Of a DNA stretch of 64,000 nucleotides, positions 33,645 to 44,001 are shown in pieces (the first letter of the stretch is position 1; each line of letters starts with the position of its first letter). The notes beneath the pieces were generated by a model. That model was given only the letters and a program-made list of their open reading frames with translations, was not told where the DNA came from and did not search any database. Made by a program: the position numbers and the translations under genes. This stretch comes from Venturia oleaginea. Its lineage: Eukaryota; Ascomycota; Dothideomycetes; Venturiales; Venturiaceae. The stretch covers positions 806,001 through 870,000 of the forward strand of contig JABMLP010000007.1 in NCBI GenBank assembly GCA_013176395.1, given 5' to 3'.

Positions 33645-35637
33645 TTAATCACCCTGTTTCCTCTCCACAATCCGACACCTGAACCCAACCGGTTTGACAA
33701 ACCAGACGTTCGACGTTTTCCATTCTCCCTTATCCTCGGGCTCAAAATCAAAGTTGTTGACGAGCTCGGGGACGAGTTTCAACATTTCGAGGTGGGTGAT
33801 GTGTTTTCCGATGCAGGTGCGGGCGCCAGCTCCGAACTATCATATGTCAGTGTAAGTGTCATTGTCACTAGCGATCGCTTTTGCACCGGTGTGGGATAAA
33901 TTAGCCTCTTGGCAAAACGGAATCTAGCTTTTATAAGTAGCTGCTAGGTCTCAAGGGGTTTAGATGTTGCCTATACTATAGAAGCTAGATCCCGCTTCAG
34001 AGCGAGGCTAAGATAGCTGCGATGATCGCTTTCTCCACTGCTCCATTGGAAAGCAAGACGGAGTGCGGAGGTGTGGAATGGGGGTGGAGGTGGGAAGTGG
34101 GGGTTGGCGGCTGAGGATGGGACGAACCGTCATGAAATATGCATCGCGCCTCCTGATGATGTCAGGATCTCCTAGCCAGCGCTCGGGGTTATAGACGTCG
34201 GCATCTTCGCCGGAAACTTCGCGGTTAGAGTGAGCCGCCCAGGCGTTTATACCAACGAGCGTCTATGACTGTTTCAGTGTGTATTGTTGGCGACTAGGTG
34301 AGGGATACTTACACCAGCCGGGAAAAACCGGCCAGCGATGGTTCGGCCACCTTGTGGCACAACGCGTTGAAGCGTCAATCCAGCCGCCGGATGAACCCTC
34401 AATGCTTCTTTGATCACTGCTTCCAGATACGGAATCGACTTCGCTTGCTCGTATGTCATCGGATTTGAAACACCTTTCAGATCTTCCCTTAGCCGCTGTA
34501 AGTATCTTGGATTTCTCCAGAGGTAATAAATCACAGAGGCAAGACTGATGCCTGTAGTATCGGACCCCGCACCAACGTTCAGCATACCACCATGAAGAAT
34601 GTCAAACTTGCTCACTTTCTCCGGGTTCGCCTGATGAGCAGCGAGAAGCTTCGTTATGGTGTCCATTGCACTGAAGCCATCATCCGAGAGGGCTTTACCG
34701 ACGCGAGCTTCGACTGCGGCGACAGCGAACTCTTGCACGTAGGATAGGTTACCTGCCGAGGGGAAGAGAAGGGCTTTGGCTTTGAAGAGGAAAGTGTGCA
34801 TTTCTGGATAGACGCCTACACGAGCAGCGTACAAGAAGTATTGTTCGAGGACGTAGAGGATATTCTGGGGATCATTTGCTGTTTCAAGGCTGCCAAAGCG
34901 TTTTCCAAACTGCGAGCACATCAATACCTCTGTTAACCTTTTGGATTCATGATTCGATTGGCTTACGCTGATTTCACCAATCGTATCCAACGAGAACAGT
35001 TGCATCCAATGTCCAATATCAATGTATTCTCCTGAGCGCGCAAATTCAGAGAACCTCGTTTTCAATAGGGAAATACAACTATCGACGAACGACTCGAGCT
35101 GAACAAGGTAAGATGCCGTGTACGCAAAGGCAATCGGCTTGCGCATTGCCGCATGTCTTTGGGAGTCTGGAGTGCTGAACAGAGTGGGGTCACCGGGTAA
35201 CCCACTTGCTTGGTACCATGGTCCCTGTCCTCTGTCAGTCCGAATCACAAGTGTCCCTCAATCACCCCACTTTGGTAAAAGCGGAACCCATCCCGTATAT
35301 GATTTTGACCGCGGTGGGGTCCTCGATGCTATATTCATTCGGCGCGATTCGTACGATCGGGCCTTGACGGTCGGAGTCAGTAGAACGTCATTCGATGATG
35401 TTAAGTGTGAGTATACACACCTTGTTTGAGATGTAAATCTCGGATGGTCTTGGGGGCGGTCCCTCTCCAAATCTCTTGAAGCATCCAGAAGCGACTGAAT
35501 CTGGCGAGAAAGGGCCCCGGGATGTTCCGAAGCGGTGAAGTGTAGAAACGAATGATTCTTCCCAGGTACCAAAAGATAGGGAAGGTGAGCAGGATGTATG
35601 GTGCAAACCTGAAGCTTTGTTGAATGAGGAGGGCCAT
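33645..35637 (-). CDS. Cytochrome P450 (one exon junction doubtful)
   Basis: Microsomal P450 with an N-terminal hydrophobic anchor (ATG 35637, MALLIQQSFRFAPYILL) and hinge LRNIPGPF. Exons read 35637-35421, 35362 to about 35266, about 35231-34967, 34909-34313, 34262-34128 and 33836-33645. I-helix GAGSDTT, ExxR as EALR, NPERW and the heme loop FGAGARTCIGKH are intact; the total is about 500 residues. Two oddities stand out. The junction after 'GMGSAFTK' needs a 34-nt intron (35232-35265) to stay in frame, and the 39-nt alternative shifts the frame. The last intron (33837-34127) is 291 nt and contains a MITE-like palindrome. It is either a working gene with an unusual intron or a recent pseudogene. 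No neighbouring biosynthetic genes hint at a substrate. Confidence 0.65.
33870..34031. mobile_element. MITE-like palindromic insert in a P450 intron
   Basis: The sequence from about 33870 reads GCGATCGCTTT...TTAGCCTC...GGAATCTAGCTTTTATA. The reverse complement of about 33978-34031 reads GCGATCATCGC...TTAGCCTC...GGGATCTAGCTTCTATA. The arms are about 55 bases each, imperfect, around a short centre near 33950. There is no coding capacity. It lies wholly inside the last intron of the P450 gene and explains that intron's unusual length. Exact ends and target duplication are not clear. Confidence 0.6.
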
Positions 35638-36327
35638 TATGACTAGTGGTATGATGGAGTGCAAATGACGGTGGGTATCGAATGTAGTTTATAGAAGAGG
35701 TACTCGGCCCGATCTCAAGACCTTTTGATACAGCCTATACAGCCTCGTCTTCATCCGGGCGTTCCGCTATTGGAGTTCAACAGTCATCTGTGTTATAAGC
35801 CTTCTGATCGTCCGCTGATGTACACGGCCCGGATCGGATAGAAATCGACCGCACTGTTCCTACTATGGTTTCTTACTTCATCTGCCGTACGAGCGCGCCC
35901 CATGCCAGGACGGTTTCAATTACGAATGACAACAGGTCTCTAGCAGGGTTAATTCACCAAGAGATTTACATGCCGATCAGCTTGACAACCAATAGATACC
36001 AATCAAACTCGTTGAAATCGTCCTGGGGCGCGCTGGTAGTCATTAATATAAATCTACCGTGGTATTCCAAGCCAATCAATACCTTCCTTTCACACCTGTT
36101 GATCATGCCAACTTGTGTTGGCAACAGTACTGGCGGCTTTGCATGCGAGTGCATCTTCTCTTTGGAGAAGGAGGATTTCGATGTGTGGTGGATACTTCGT
36201 ACACCCACCACCGGAGGGCATGCCTTTCATACCGTCCGGTACCTAAGCCGTAATTGTACTGGTGTTCCATAGAAGTATATAGCCGCATTTCCAAAACCCT
36301 TTAGCAATACATGAACTATAAAACCAG
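35638..36327. other. Intergenic region, P450 to pogo element
   Basis: About 0.7 kb upstream of the P450 gene and left of the transposon. No recognisable gene or repeat; open frames here are short and overlap each other on both strands. Confidence 0.4.
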
Positions 36328-36341
36328 TAACGTATTCCACC

Positions 36342-36392
36342 ATCGAGCGGGTCAACCCATCGAGCGGGTCAACCCATCGAGCGGGTCAAAAA
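36342..36392. repeat. Subterminal 17-bp iterons, left end of intact pogo element (3 units)
   Basis: Three tandem units of CATCGAGCGGGTCAACC, the last grading into the interior. Such direct repeats just inside the TIR are candidate transposase-binding sites. Confidence 0.9.
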
Positions 36393-36429
36393 GGCTTGGC
36401 ACGACCAACTTATGTTACGACTCTTCAAT

Positions 36430-38115
36430 TTAATCGCTATCAACAATAGATTCTAAGTCCGTCGTGCTGCTATCTGATTCACAAGATATCTTGATATCTT
36501 TTTTACAAGTTCGCGCATTATGCCCAGCTGCGCCGCAGTTCCTACAGCGCCGTTGAATTGGTCGGGCTGTTTCTTGACCACCACTACCACGAGCCTTCTT
36601 TGATCCCTGAGGCGCTATAGACGCCTCTGCAGCTACCTGCGCTGCTGCAGTCCCATACTCAATAGTACCACCTTGCTGGATCCACTTCCTCTTGCGCGAT
36701 TTTCGGTTCGTTGTTACTGCTAATTGCTCTTCAAGCTCGCGGTTACGCGCAACAAGCAGAGCGTTTTGGTGTAGCATCAATTCAGCGCCCTTAACAAGCT
36801 GGGAAAAGCCAGCCTGCGCAGTAACTGGTGACCGAGTAAAAGACTCGCTTACGAGCTTGGATTGGGATCCAAATTCATAAGTATCACTTGGAGTCTTGGA
36901 CTGCCACGGCGTTTCTGGGAGACGGGGTTCTGGCGGGGTTCGTAGCCGTACTTCAAGGCGATCCAACACCACCTGCGCGTCGATAGGGACTAGCCCTACT
37001 GCCTCAAAAGCCTTTTGACAGTTCTCTTTCGTAAACACGTCGAAAAACGCGTCTTTGAAGGCAGGGAGAAAGCCTTCCTTGTTGATATAGTACACGCGTC
37101 GGCGTGCCAAGTCCCGGACGCGTTGGGAGTACTTGCGTTTCAACGGCGAGAAGCAGACCACGTCAAGGGGCTGGAGTATATGCGACGAGTGCGATGGCAT
37201 GCAGAGGGTTATAATCTTGTTTTCGAGGCAGTAGTCCTTGAAATCCTGGCTGAGATGGCTCTCATGGCCGTCCAAAATAAGCAGCCTGTATACCCCCACC
37301 TGCCGCGCCTTTGTATACGCGTTAAAGTGCTTCAACCACTCAAAACCAAGCGCGTTATTTGCCCAGCCGTTCTCAGAGACCGAGAGCTTCCAATTCCGTG
37401 GTATATCTGCCTCCTCATACCACGCAGAGATATGAACGCGTCCTTTGTAGATAATGAAGGGCGGGGTCGCATACCCAGCGGCGCAGATGCTCTGGATAAC
37501 TGTAACCCACTCGCGATCGCCTGGCTGGATTAAATTAGGCCGTGTACGTCTTTCAGAAGCTGCGACGACCTTCATTGACCCAATAACGCCCATCTGGAAG
37601 CCAATCTCGTCAAAGTTGTGCGTATCCTCGTCGTGGATACCGTACTTTGCCTTGGTGTCTGTAACGAGCTTGAACCACGCGCCAATAATCTCTGGATCTT
37701 CCTGTAGTATCCTCTGACTATCCTTAGCTCGATTGAAGGCCATCTTGAGCTCATCTGAGCGCGTTATGAACCTCTCAGCCCAGTTTTTCCCTACTGGCTC
37801 TCCACCGCGTACACCCAGTAGTTTATCCGCCATATCTGCTACCTCACACAGCCGGGGCGCGAATCCTCGCGAATCGAGGTCGAGGATGTATTGGACAATT
37901 GTCTGCTCTTCAGTCGTAGTGAGCTTGTGTCGGGCGTTGCGAGTATCTAGGCGATACGTGATTCCGTTATATCGCCTAGTTAATGTTGAAGGAGGTATAT
38001 CAAACGCCTCAGCAGCGCGCCGGAGGCTTCGGAATTGGTGGGTATTGTAGGCAGAAAGGGCAAGCTGGATTCTGCCTTCTCTGTTAGATGATTGCGCGTC
38101 TTGTTGTTGAGACAT
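36430..38115 (-). CDS. Pogo-family transposase (CENP-B HTH, DDE_1, CCHC zinc knuckle), intact
   Basis: 561 residues without introns from ATG 38115. Residues ~12-60 form a psq-type helix-turn-helix (ALSAYNTHQFRSLRRAAEAF.IPPSTLTRR). Residues ~65-130 form the CENP-B-type HTH (LTTTEEQTIVQYILDLDSRG ... GKNWAERFITR). The DDE_1 catalytic core carries D169 (NFDEIGF), D282 (LILDGHESH) and D318 (LQPLDVV), the DDD triad of pogo enzymes. A coiled coil (~440-460, ELMLHQNALLVARNRELEEQL) precedes a basic stretch and a C-terminal zinc knuckle C-x2-C-x4-H-x4-C (~523-536), then an acidic Ser-rich tail. No stops or shifts are seen, so the enzyme may be active. The zinc knuckle is not part of the minimal pogo core. 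Confidence 0.95.
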   Translation of the reverse strand: MSQQQDAQSSNREGRIQLALSAYNTHQFRSLRRAAEAFDIPPSTLTRRYNGITYRLDTRNARHKLTTTEEQTIVQYILDLDSRGFAPRLCEVADMADKLLGVRGGEPVGKNWAERFITRSDELKMAFNRAKDSQRILQEDPEIIGAWFKLVTDTKAKYGIHDEDTHNFDEIGFQMGVIGSMKVVAASERRTRPNLIQPGDREWVTVIQSICAAGYATPPFIIYKGRVHISAWYEEADIPRNWKLSVSENGWANNALGFEWLKHFNAYTKARQVGVYRLLILDGHESHLSQDFKDYCLENKIITLCMPSHSSHILQPLDVVCFSPLKRKYSQRVRDLARRRVYYINKEGFLPAFKDAFFDVFTKENCQKAFEAVGLVPIDAQVVLDRLEVRLRTPPEPRLPETPWQSKTPSDTYEFGSQSKLVSESFTRSPVTAQAGFSQLVKGAELMLHQNALLVARNRELEEQLAVTTNRKSRKRKWIQQGGTIEYGTAAAQVAAEASIAPQGSKKARGSGGQETARPIQRRCRNCGAAGHNARTCKKDIKISCESDSSTTDLESIVDSD

Positions 38116-38197
38116 ATTGTGTTGATAAGGGAGCAGCTGGTCTTGGCATAAACTGACCCGCTTGATGGGTTGACCCGCTCGATGCTGGAATACGTTA

Positions 38198-39746
38198 ACT
38201 TCTGGATTGAGATCTATGCCACGTTATACAAAGGGGACATACGGCACTAATCATGGATTGGTCTGATGGGGTACAAAGAGGGCCTCTTTCGTGATTATTC
38301 CCCGTGGTGATTTCCTTCCATGGTCAGGCTGAGGCTCAGGGTTGCTGCTACCATTATTATGATATCGTGCCGGCGGAAATGATCTTTCATTTTTAGTGAG
38401 GGGTCTCTCAAGCGTGAACATCGCTTTCAAAAATTTGTGCATGAGTAACTTCTAGTACGCCTGGGTACTTCCAAGTCTAGGGTAAGAGCACAGGTATTCT
38501 TCTACCTATTCTGAAATCTACGACATAGTGATAGATACTTCCCGTATAAGGACCTTTTCGAAAGTAATGTTCGCGCTGTGAGACGCAACGCTAAAAGTGA
38601 AAGGTCTTTTCCGCCAGCAAAATACCTATATAGTATGCAAGTTCTGTGAAGGTGTTTGAATGGGATGGTTTTCGGGTTTGGATTGTTTGGGTGTATGGGG
38701 GGTTTTGTCCGCTGGTGATGGCGATGTATATTGGGTTTTTTTAAATTTATGGTTGATCGGTGAGGGGAGAAAGGATAGCGTGGTTGGGATGTGGGAAAGT
38801 GGGGTGTTGAGGGAGGGCAGGGGTAGCGTGATCACGGGTATGTGGATGTGTGCAGGGATAGGGGTGGGGCAGAAATTGCATTCTCGATTTGTTGGACTCT
38901 GGGCTTGTCGGGAGGGGGAATGACAAAGGTTGGGTCCCGTTCTTGCAGTTGGATTAGAAGAAGGGAGGTTCTGTTGTAAGATGTTTTTCGGTTGAGGATT
39001 ATGGCAAAGGGCGTGTATAGGAGAAGTATAATCTAGCCCCCCTCCGGCGGAACAAAAAGAATATCTGCTTTTGATTAGCGTCAAGTTGAATAGGGATTAG
39101 ACGATGAGATCGAGCCGGCTCGCATTTTATAAGAGACGATTAGGATGTTGTGGTAAATCTGGTCTCTTGTTTCTCTAACGGGTAATACTCGATACCGCCG
39201 TCACGTATAGGTGGATATCGTTGTATAGAGTTGCGTGAATAACTCGTGCAGAGAGAAATGAGTGCCTGGGAGACAGCTGGAATGGGCTTGTACGAGAGTA
39301 ATGACGGCTCATCGTTGTTCCCGTGCTTTCTTGATGCCTGGGTGGTCTGTTCTTTAGCCTTTGTTATTCGGCCCAGCCTCTTTTATTCGGCCCAGCCTCT
39401 TTTCCTCAATTCATCTGCTGTGTGCTTGTTCGAGTGGCGATAATAATACAACGACAGTGATGGTCTTGAAACGAAATAGATATGGGCAATGATAATGTCG
39501 CAATACGCCCACCATTATACCTGACGTTAATGCCGTGTGGCATGGTGAGCGAACTGAAGAGATGAGAAAGTTTTACATTGGTAGGTTTGGGGTGAGGTGA
39601 TGATATTACGAAAAGATGCCAAGCGTGAAAACGGAGCTATTGCAGCCTTGAAGTGACCGGACAATATTGATATTCTATACCTGTGCACTCGAAAGGAAGA
39701 TAGATCAAGAATAAGGGGCGATTTGGCTGTATATGAGGAGCGCGTT
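38198..39746. other. Intergenic region, pogo element to FMP52-like gene
   Basis: About 1.5 kb. A strongly purine/pyrimidine-skewed, G-rich stretch (38660-38930) yields open frames on both strands, but they are low-complexity and unsupported. A 19-bp tandem duplication (TTATTCGGCCCAGCCTCTT twice) lies at about 39363-39400. Confidence 0.4.
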
Positions 39747-40578
39747 CTAGAATGTAACGAGGGAAAAATGATTCGGCGGTTTAACGTAATCAGCGTCTTC
39801 AATCATCTTGCTCTTTCCAAGGAGGTCAGCGTTCTCCATCGTCTGCTTATCGCTTCCGTTGAGTGCAGTATCAATCATAACCACCGCAAGCTCTCTGACC
39901 CTGATGGACGGGAAAAGGGCGTTTATGACAGCAGTGCCGACGCTGAAGTGCTCGGGATGGATATGGGCAGGTCGCATGAAATAAGGGCTGAACCGTGGGT
40001 TCTCTTCGGCAATCTTCAACAGTCCATTCTCAGTGAGGCCCTGTTCAAAATTAGCGTGTCAAACTTTCTTCTAGCTGATGCCTTACTTTGAGTTTGCGGG
40101 TGTCCCGTAAAACCCATAGGCTTGTGTCCTGGTCTCTCGAAGCCAGACCAGCGCTGCAAAAGACGAACTTGAAGTCTTTGCCTTCCTCGAGTGCGGGGAG
40201 CAGTTTTGCGGCGAAAGCGTTCGCAGCGGCGAGGGTAAATTCGACTTGGACCTTCCTTGCCGTACTGACATCTGGAAATTGACCTGCTCTTCCGCCAATT
40301 GCCCTTTCACGCGTCAGTTCAGGAAGTGGTCTTATTCGGAAATGGCAATATGCTTACCACAGACATGCCTCAGTGCCACTCAATTCCTCCAGCAATTCGT
40401 CCGAATAATGGGAGAAGTCCTCGTGAGTGATGACACTGACTTTCTCATTATCGGAAAGTTGTTCCAGATTGGGACAACGTGAGAAGGCGATGATAGATGT
40501 GATGAGTGGATTCTTGATGCATTCTCTGAGCACGGTGCTACCGACGAGGCCGGTGGTGCCTGTGACGATGACCTTCAT
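39747..40578 (-). CDS. NAD(P)-binding short-chain dehydrogenase-like protein, FMP52/HTATIP2 type
   Basis: Rossmann-fold protein of the atypical SDR group that includes yeast Fmp52 (mitochondrial outer membrane) and human HTATIP2/TIP30. Three exons (40578-40358, 40303-40087, 40040-39747) with GT-AG introns of 54 and 46 nt join in phase to about 243 residues, the usual size. The glycine motif VTGTTGLVGS at the N-terminus binds the dinucleotide. 'WAIGGRAGQFPDV' crosses the first junction, and 'FKFVFCSAGLASRDQ' and 'FMRPAHIHP' follow. Its substrate is unknown. It lies between two pogo copies in opposite orientation, but its own coding sequence is intact. Confidence 0.82.
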
Positions 40579-42162
40579 GATGGCGATGTGATGTTGAAAT
40601 TGTGTTTGCTGAATATTGCCATTGGTCTTAACATGGGACTTTCTGGGCTTTCTTTATCTCTGTATCATCAAGCGAGTGTAACCACAATCCAGGTAAGGAG
40701 TATATGCAAACGACCTATCAGCTTTGTATTTCGATGGCCCTTGCATGGGAACACACTTCGCCCTCACATGAACTACTGCAGACGAGGCTGGCAATGGAAA
40801 TAGTGCTTCCAAGATGTAGTCACTAGATGCGTGGAGATAGATGGTCATATTGTCGGTTGATACAACAAGACGTCTCTGTTTGGGACCTTCGTTTGCGAAC
40901 ATGTGAATGCCATAAATCAGACCCTCGGTTTGCTCTGTTGTGGCTGTGCCACTACGCACGGCCGATTTACCCGCGCGAGTGAGTCTCAGTTCTCACCAAA
41001 AACAATCTGTTACGCAGAGGCTATGACTCAAAGTAATCTAGCTGGATTTGGCTAATCCGTACAGTAGCGTTCAAGTGGTCCGGGGCGACAATATGTTACA
41101 GATCACCTCAAGGCTGAAGAGCAGGAAGGCAGGACTCGCAAAGAATGGTTGGATGATAAGAAGTTATTGCTAGGACTGATAATGGAGGGGAATCCTTCGA
41201 GCACACAGGACGAGACTGGTGCGACGGAGTCACGTGATATTCACACAGTTCCCACAGTTCTTGGCAGTTGCCCACAGATCTGACAGTTGTGGGAAGTGTG
41301 GGAAAGAGTCAAGAGGTGTGGGTATACACCTTGGCACCCAGAACCAGAAGGGTATATAGGTAGGACATTGGACGGACTTTCCTTTCTCCTTCGTGGTTAT
41401 CTCATGTTATGTTTCTCACATAGGAGCTTCTTCAACCTACTACAGTAACGACCTTTTACTTAGATACAATCAAGCACAAGTCATATGCACACGAAGCAAG
41501 CCCACCCCCAACCTTCATACTAACCGATAAGCGTTCAGGATTGATCTGAGGATCAAATCGGTTAGACGAAAATTGAATTGGGAGATACATCGGACGGCTA
41601 GGATCTAGTGAGCCTCCAAGAACCTGAGCAAGGGAAGGTACTTAAGGTAAGTACTTCCAGACTGATATTGCCCTTACCCCAAACCCGCGGACCAGAACAA
41701 GAGGACACAGGTGTCAAGAAGGTCTTGACATAATCAACTGTGTTGAGAAACGAGTTCCCCATAACAATGAGGGCGTTACTCTAAGCGGGACTTCGGCTCT
41801 CACTCCTAATAGACCTTTTGGAAGTTCTTTTCTTGCCGAGCGCATCGGGAGCAGCGAAATGAGGATTACCATGCGAATAAGAGTTTTGTTGGAATAACTT
41901 AGTACTCCAGAGGGGTTAAGTACATGTTGTACAATTGAATGTAGAGTCAGTGGAAGTGTATGGATCGCTGTCAAGATTGTATTGTTGTGCATATGTTCTA
42001 AAGTACAATGGTTCAAGCCGTCGGAGAAAACAAACATTACTGCCAAGCCTCGAATCTCATCCGAGGCAGGTACGATTCTAAGGCCTTCCTTCATACACAT
42101 GTACACAGATATCAATACAGAAAAAGTTATCATGTAAAAAGGGGTGATGAAGATACAAAGTA
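40579..42162. other. Intergenic region with a possible LTR-type remnant
   Basis: About 1.6 kb without a supported gene. Around 41260-41570 the sequence (repeated CCACAG/TGTGGGAA words, a TATATAGG box, then GATTGATCTGAGGATCAAATC) has the flavour of a copia-type LTR and leader. I find neither the second LTR nor gag/pol coding sequence. The identification is weak. Confidence 0.3.
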
Positions 42163-42164
42163 TA

Positions 42165-43999
42165 ACGTATTCCACCATCGAGCGGGTCAACCCATCGAGC
42201 GGGTCAGTTTATGCCAAGACCAGCTGCTCCCTTATCAACACAATATGTCTCAACAACAAAACGCGCAATCATCTAGCTGAGAAGGTAGAATCCAGCTTGC
42301 CCTTTCTGCCTACAATACCCACCAATTCCGAAGCCTCCGGCGCGCTGCTGAGGCGTTTGATATACCTCCTTCAACATTAACTAGGCGATATAACGGAATC
42401 ACGTATCGCCTAGATACTCGCAACGCCCGACACAAGCTCACTACGACTGAGGAGCAGACAATTGTCCAATATATCCTCGACCTCGATTCGCGAGGATTCG
42501 CGCCCCGGCTGTGTGAGGTAGCAGATATGGCGGATAAACTACTGGGTGTACGCGGTGGAGAGCCAGTAGGGAAAAACTGGGCTGAGAGGTTCATAACGCG
42601 CTCAGATGAGCTCAAGATGGCCTTCAATCGAGCTAAGAATAGGCAGAGGATACTACAGGAAGATCCAGAGATTATTGGCGCGTGGTTCAAGCTCGTTACA
42701 GACACCAAGGCAAAGTACGGTATCCACGACGAGGATACGCACAACTTTGACGAGATTGGCTTCCAGATGGGCGTTATTGGGTCAATGAAGGTCGTCGCAG
42801 CTTCTGAAAGACGTACACGGCCTAATTTAATCCAGCCAGGCGATCGCGAGTGGGTTACAGTTATCCAGAGCATCTGCGCCGCTGGGTATGCGACCCCGCC
42901 CTTCATTATCTACAAAGGACGCGTTCATATCTCTGCGTGGTATGAGGAGGCAGATATACCACGGAATTGGAAGCTCTCGGTCTCTGAGAACGGCTGGGCA
43001 AATAACGCGCTTGGTTTTGAGTGGTTGAAGCACTTTAACGCGTATACAAAGGCGCGGCAGGTGGGGGTATACAGGCTGCTTATTTTGGACGGCCATGAGA
43101 GCCATCTCAGCCAGGATTTCAAGGACTACTGCCTCGAAAACAAGATTATAACCCTCTGCATGCCATCGCACTCGTCGCATATACTCCAGCCCCTTGACGT
43201 GGTCTGCTTCTCGCCGTTGAAACGCAAGTACTCCCAACGCGTCCGGGACTTGGCACGCCGACGCGTGTACCATATCAACAAGGAAGGCTTTCTCCCTGCC
43301 TTCAAAGACGCGTTTTTCGACGTGTTTACGAAAGAGAACTGTCAAAAGGCTTTTGAGGCAGTAGGGCTAGTCCCTATCGACGCGCAGGTGGTGTTGGATC
43401 GCCTTGAAGTACGGCTACGAATCCCGCCAGAAACCCATCTCCCAGAAACGCCGTGGCAGTCCAAGACTCCAAGTAATACTTATGAATTTGGATCCCAATC
43501 CAAGCTCGTAAGCGAGTCTTTTACTCGGTCACCAGTTACTGCGCAGGCTGGCTTTTCCCAGCTTGTTAAGGGCGCTGAATTGATGCTACACCAAAACGCT
43601 CTGCTTGTTGCGCGTAACCGCGAGCTTGAAGAGCAATTAGCAGTAACAACGAACCGAAAATGGCGCAAAAGGAAGTGGATCCAGCAAGGTGGTACTATAG
43701 AGTATGGGACTGCAGCAGCGCAGGTAGCTGCAGAGGCGTCTATAGCGCCTCAGGGATCAAAGAAGGCTCGTGGTAGTGGTGGTCAAAATTCAACGGCGCT
43801 GTAGGAACTGCGGCGCAGCTGGGCATAATGCGCGAACTTGTAAAAAAGATATCAAGATATCTTCTGAATCAGATAGCAGCATGACGGACTTAGAATCTAT
43901 TGTTGATAGCGATAAAATTGAAGAGTCGTAACATAAGTTGGTCGTGCTAAGCCTTTTTGACCCGCTCGATGGGTTGACCCGCTCGATGGTGGAATACGT
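42165..43999 (+). mobile_element. Pogo-like transposon copy 2 (broken)
   Basis: Same family as 36330-38195, inverted relative to it. Ends ACGTATTCC / GGAATACGT with TA duplications at 42163-42164 and 44000-44001. Two 17-bp iterons lie at each end. The interior is nearly identical to the intact copy over its whole length, apart from scattered substitutions, a nonsense codon and a short deletion. Confidence 0.93.
42245..43917 (+). pseudogene. Pogo transposase, copy 2: nonsense at codon 12 and C-terminal frameshift
   Basis: ATG 42245 opens the same N-terminus as the intact copy but meets TGA at 42278-42280 (codon 12). The frame then continues open to about 43800. Near 43785 about 14 bases present in the intact copy are missing (after GGTGGTCAA), shifting the frame so that the protein would end at 43802-43804 and lose the zinc knuckle. 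All three catalytic Asp motifs remain. A product could start only at an internal Met such as 42527, lacking the DNA-binding HTH, so this copy is probably non-autonomous but might be mobilised by the intact one. Confidence 0.9.
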
Positions 44000-44001
44000 T
44001 A

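Larger units (their letters stand above)
36330..38195 (-). mobile_element. Pogo/Fot1-like DNA transposon, apparently complete
   Basis: Element with ends ACGTATTCC...GGAATACGT and a TA target duplication (36328-36329 and 38196-38197), as in Tc1/mariner-pogo elements. Inside each end are tandem 17-bp units (CATCGAGCGGGTCAACC): three at the left end (about 36342-36392) and two in inverted orientation at the right end (about 38155-38187), one with a base change. A single uninterrupted transposase gene fills the element on the minus strand. It is nearly identical to the copy at 42165-43999. Confidence 0.93.

Noticed and set aside
36342..36392. CRISPR-like short direct repeats
   Set aside because: The three 17-bp units are contiguous without spacers and belong to the end of a transposon in a eukaryotic genome.
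37015..38050. Frames antisense to the pogo transposase, repeated in the other copies (for example 42310-42906 and 42827-43345)
   Set aside because: They recur only because the transposon recurs; they lack domains and sit exactly opposite the conserved transposase.
38626..39084. 152-codon minus-strand frame rich in Pro/Ser/Thr
   Set aside because: Low-complexity reading of a G-rich strand with no domain and no introns; probably chance.
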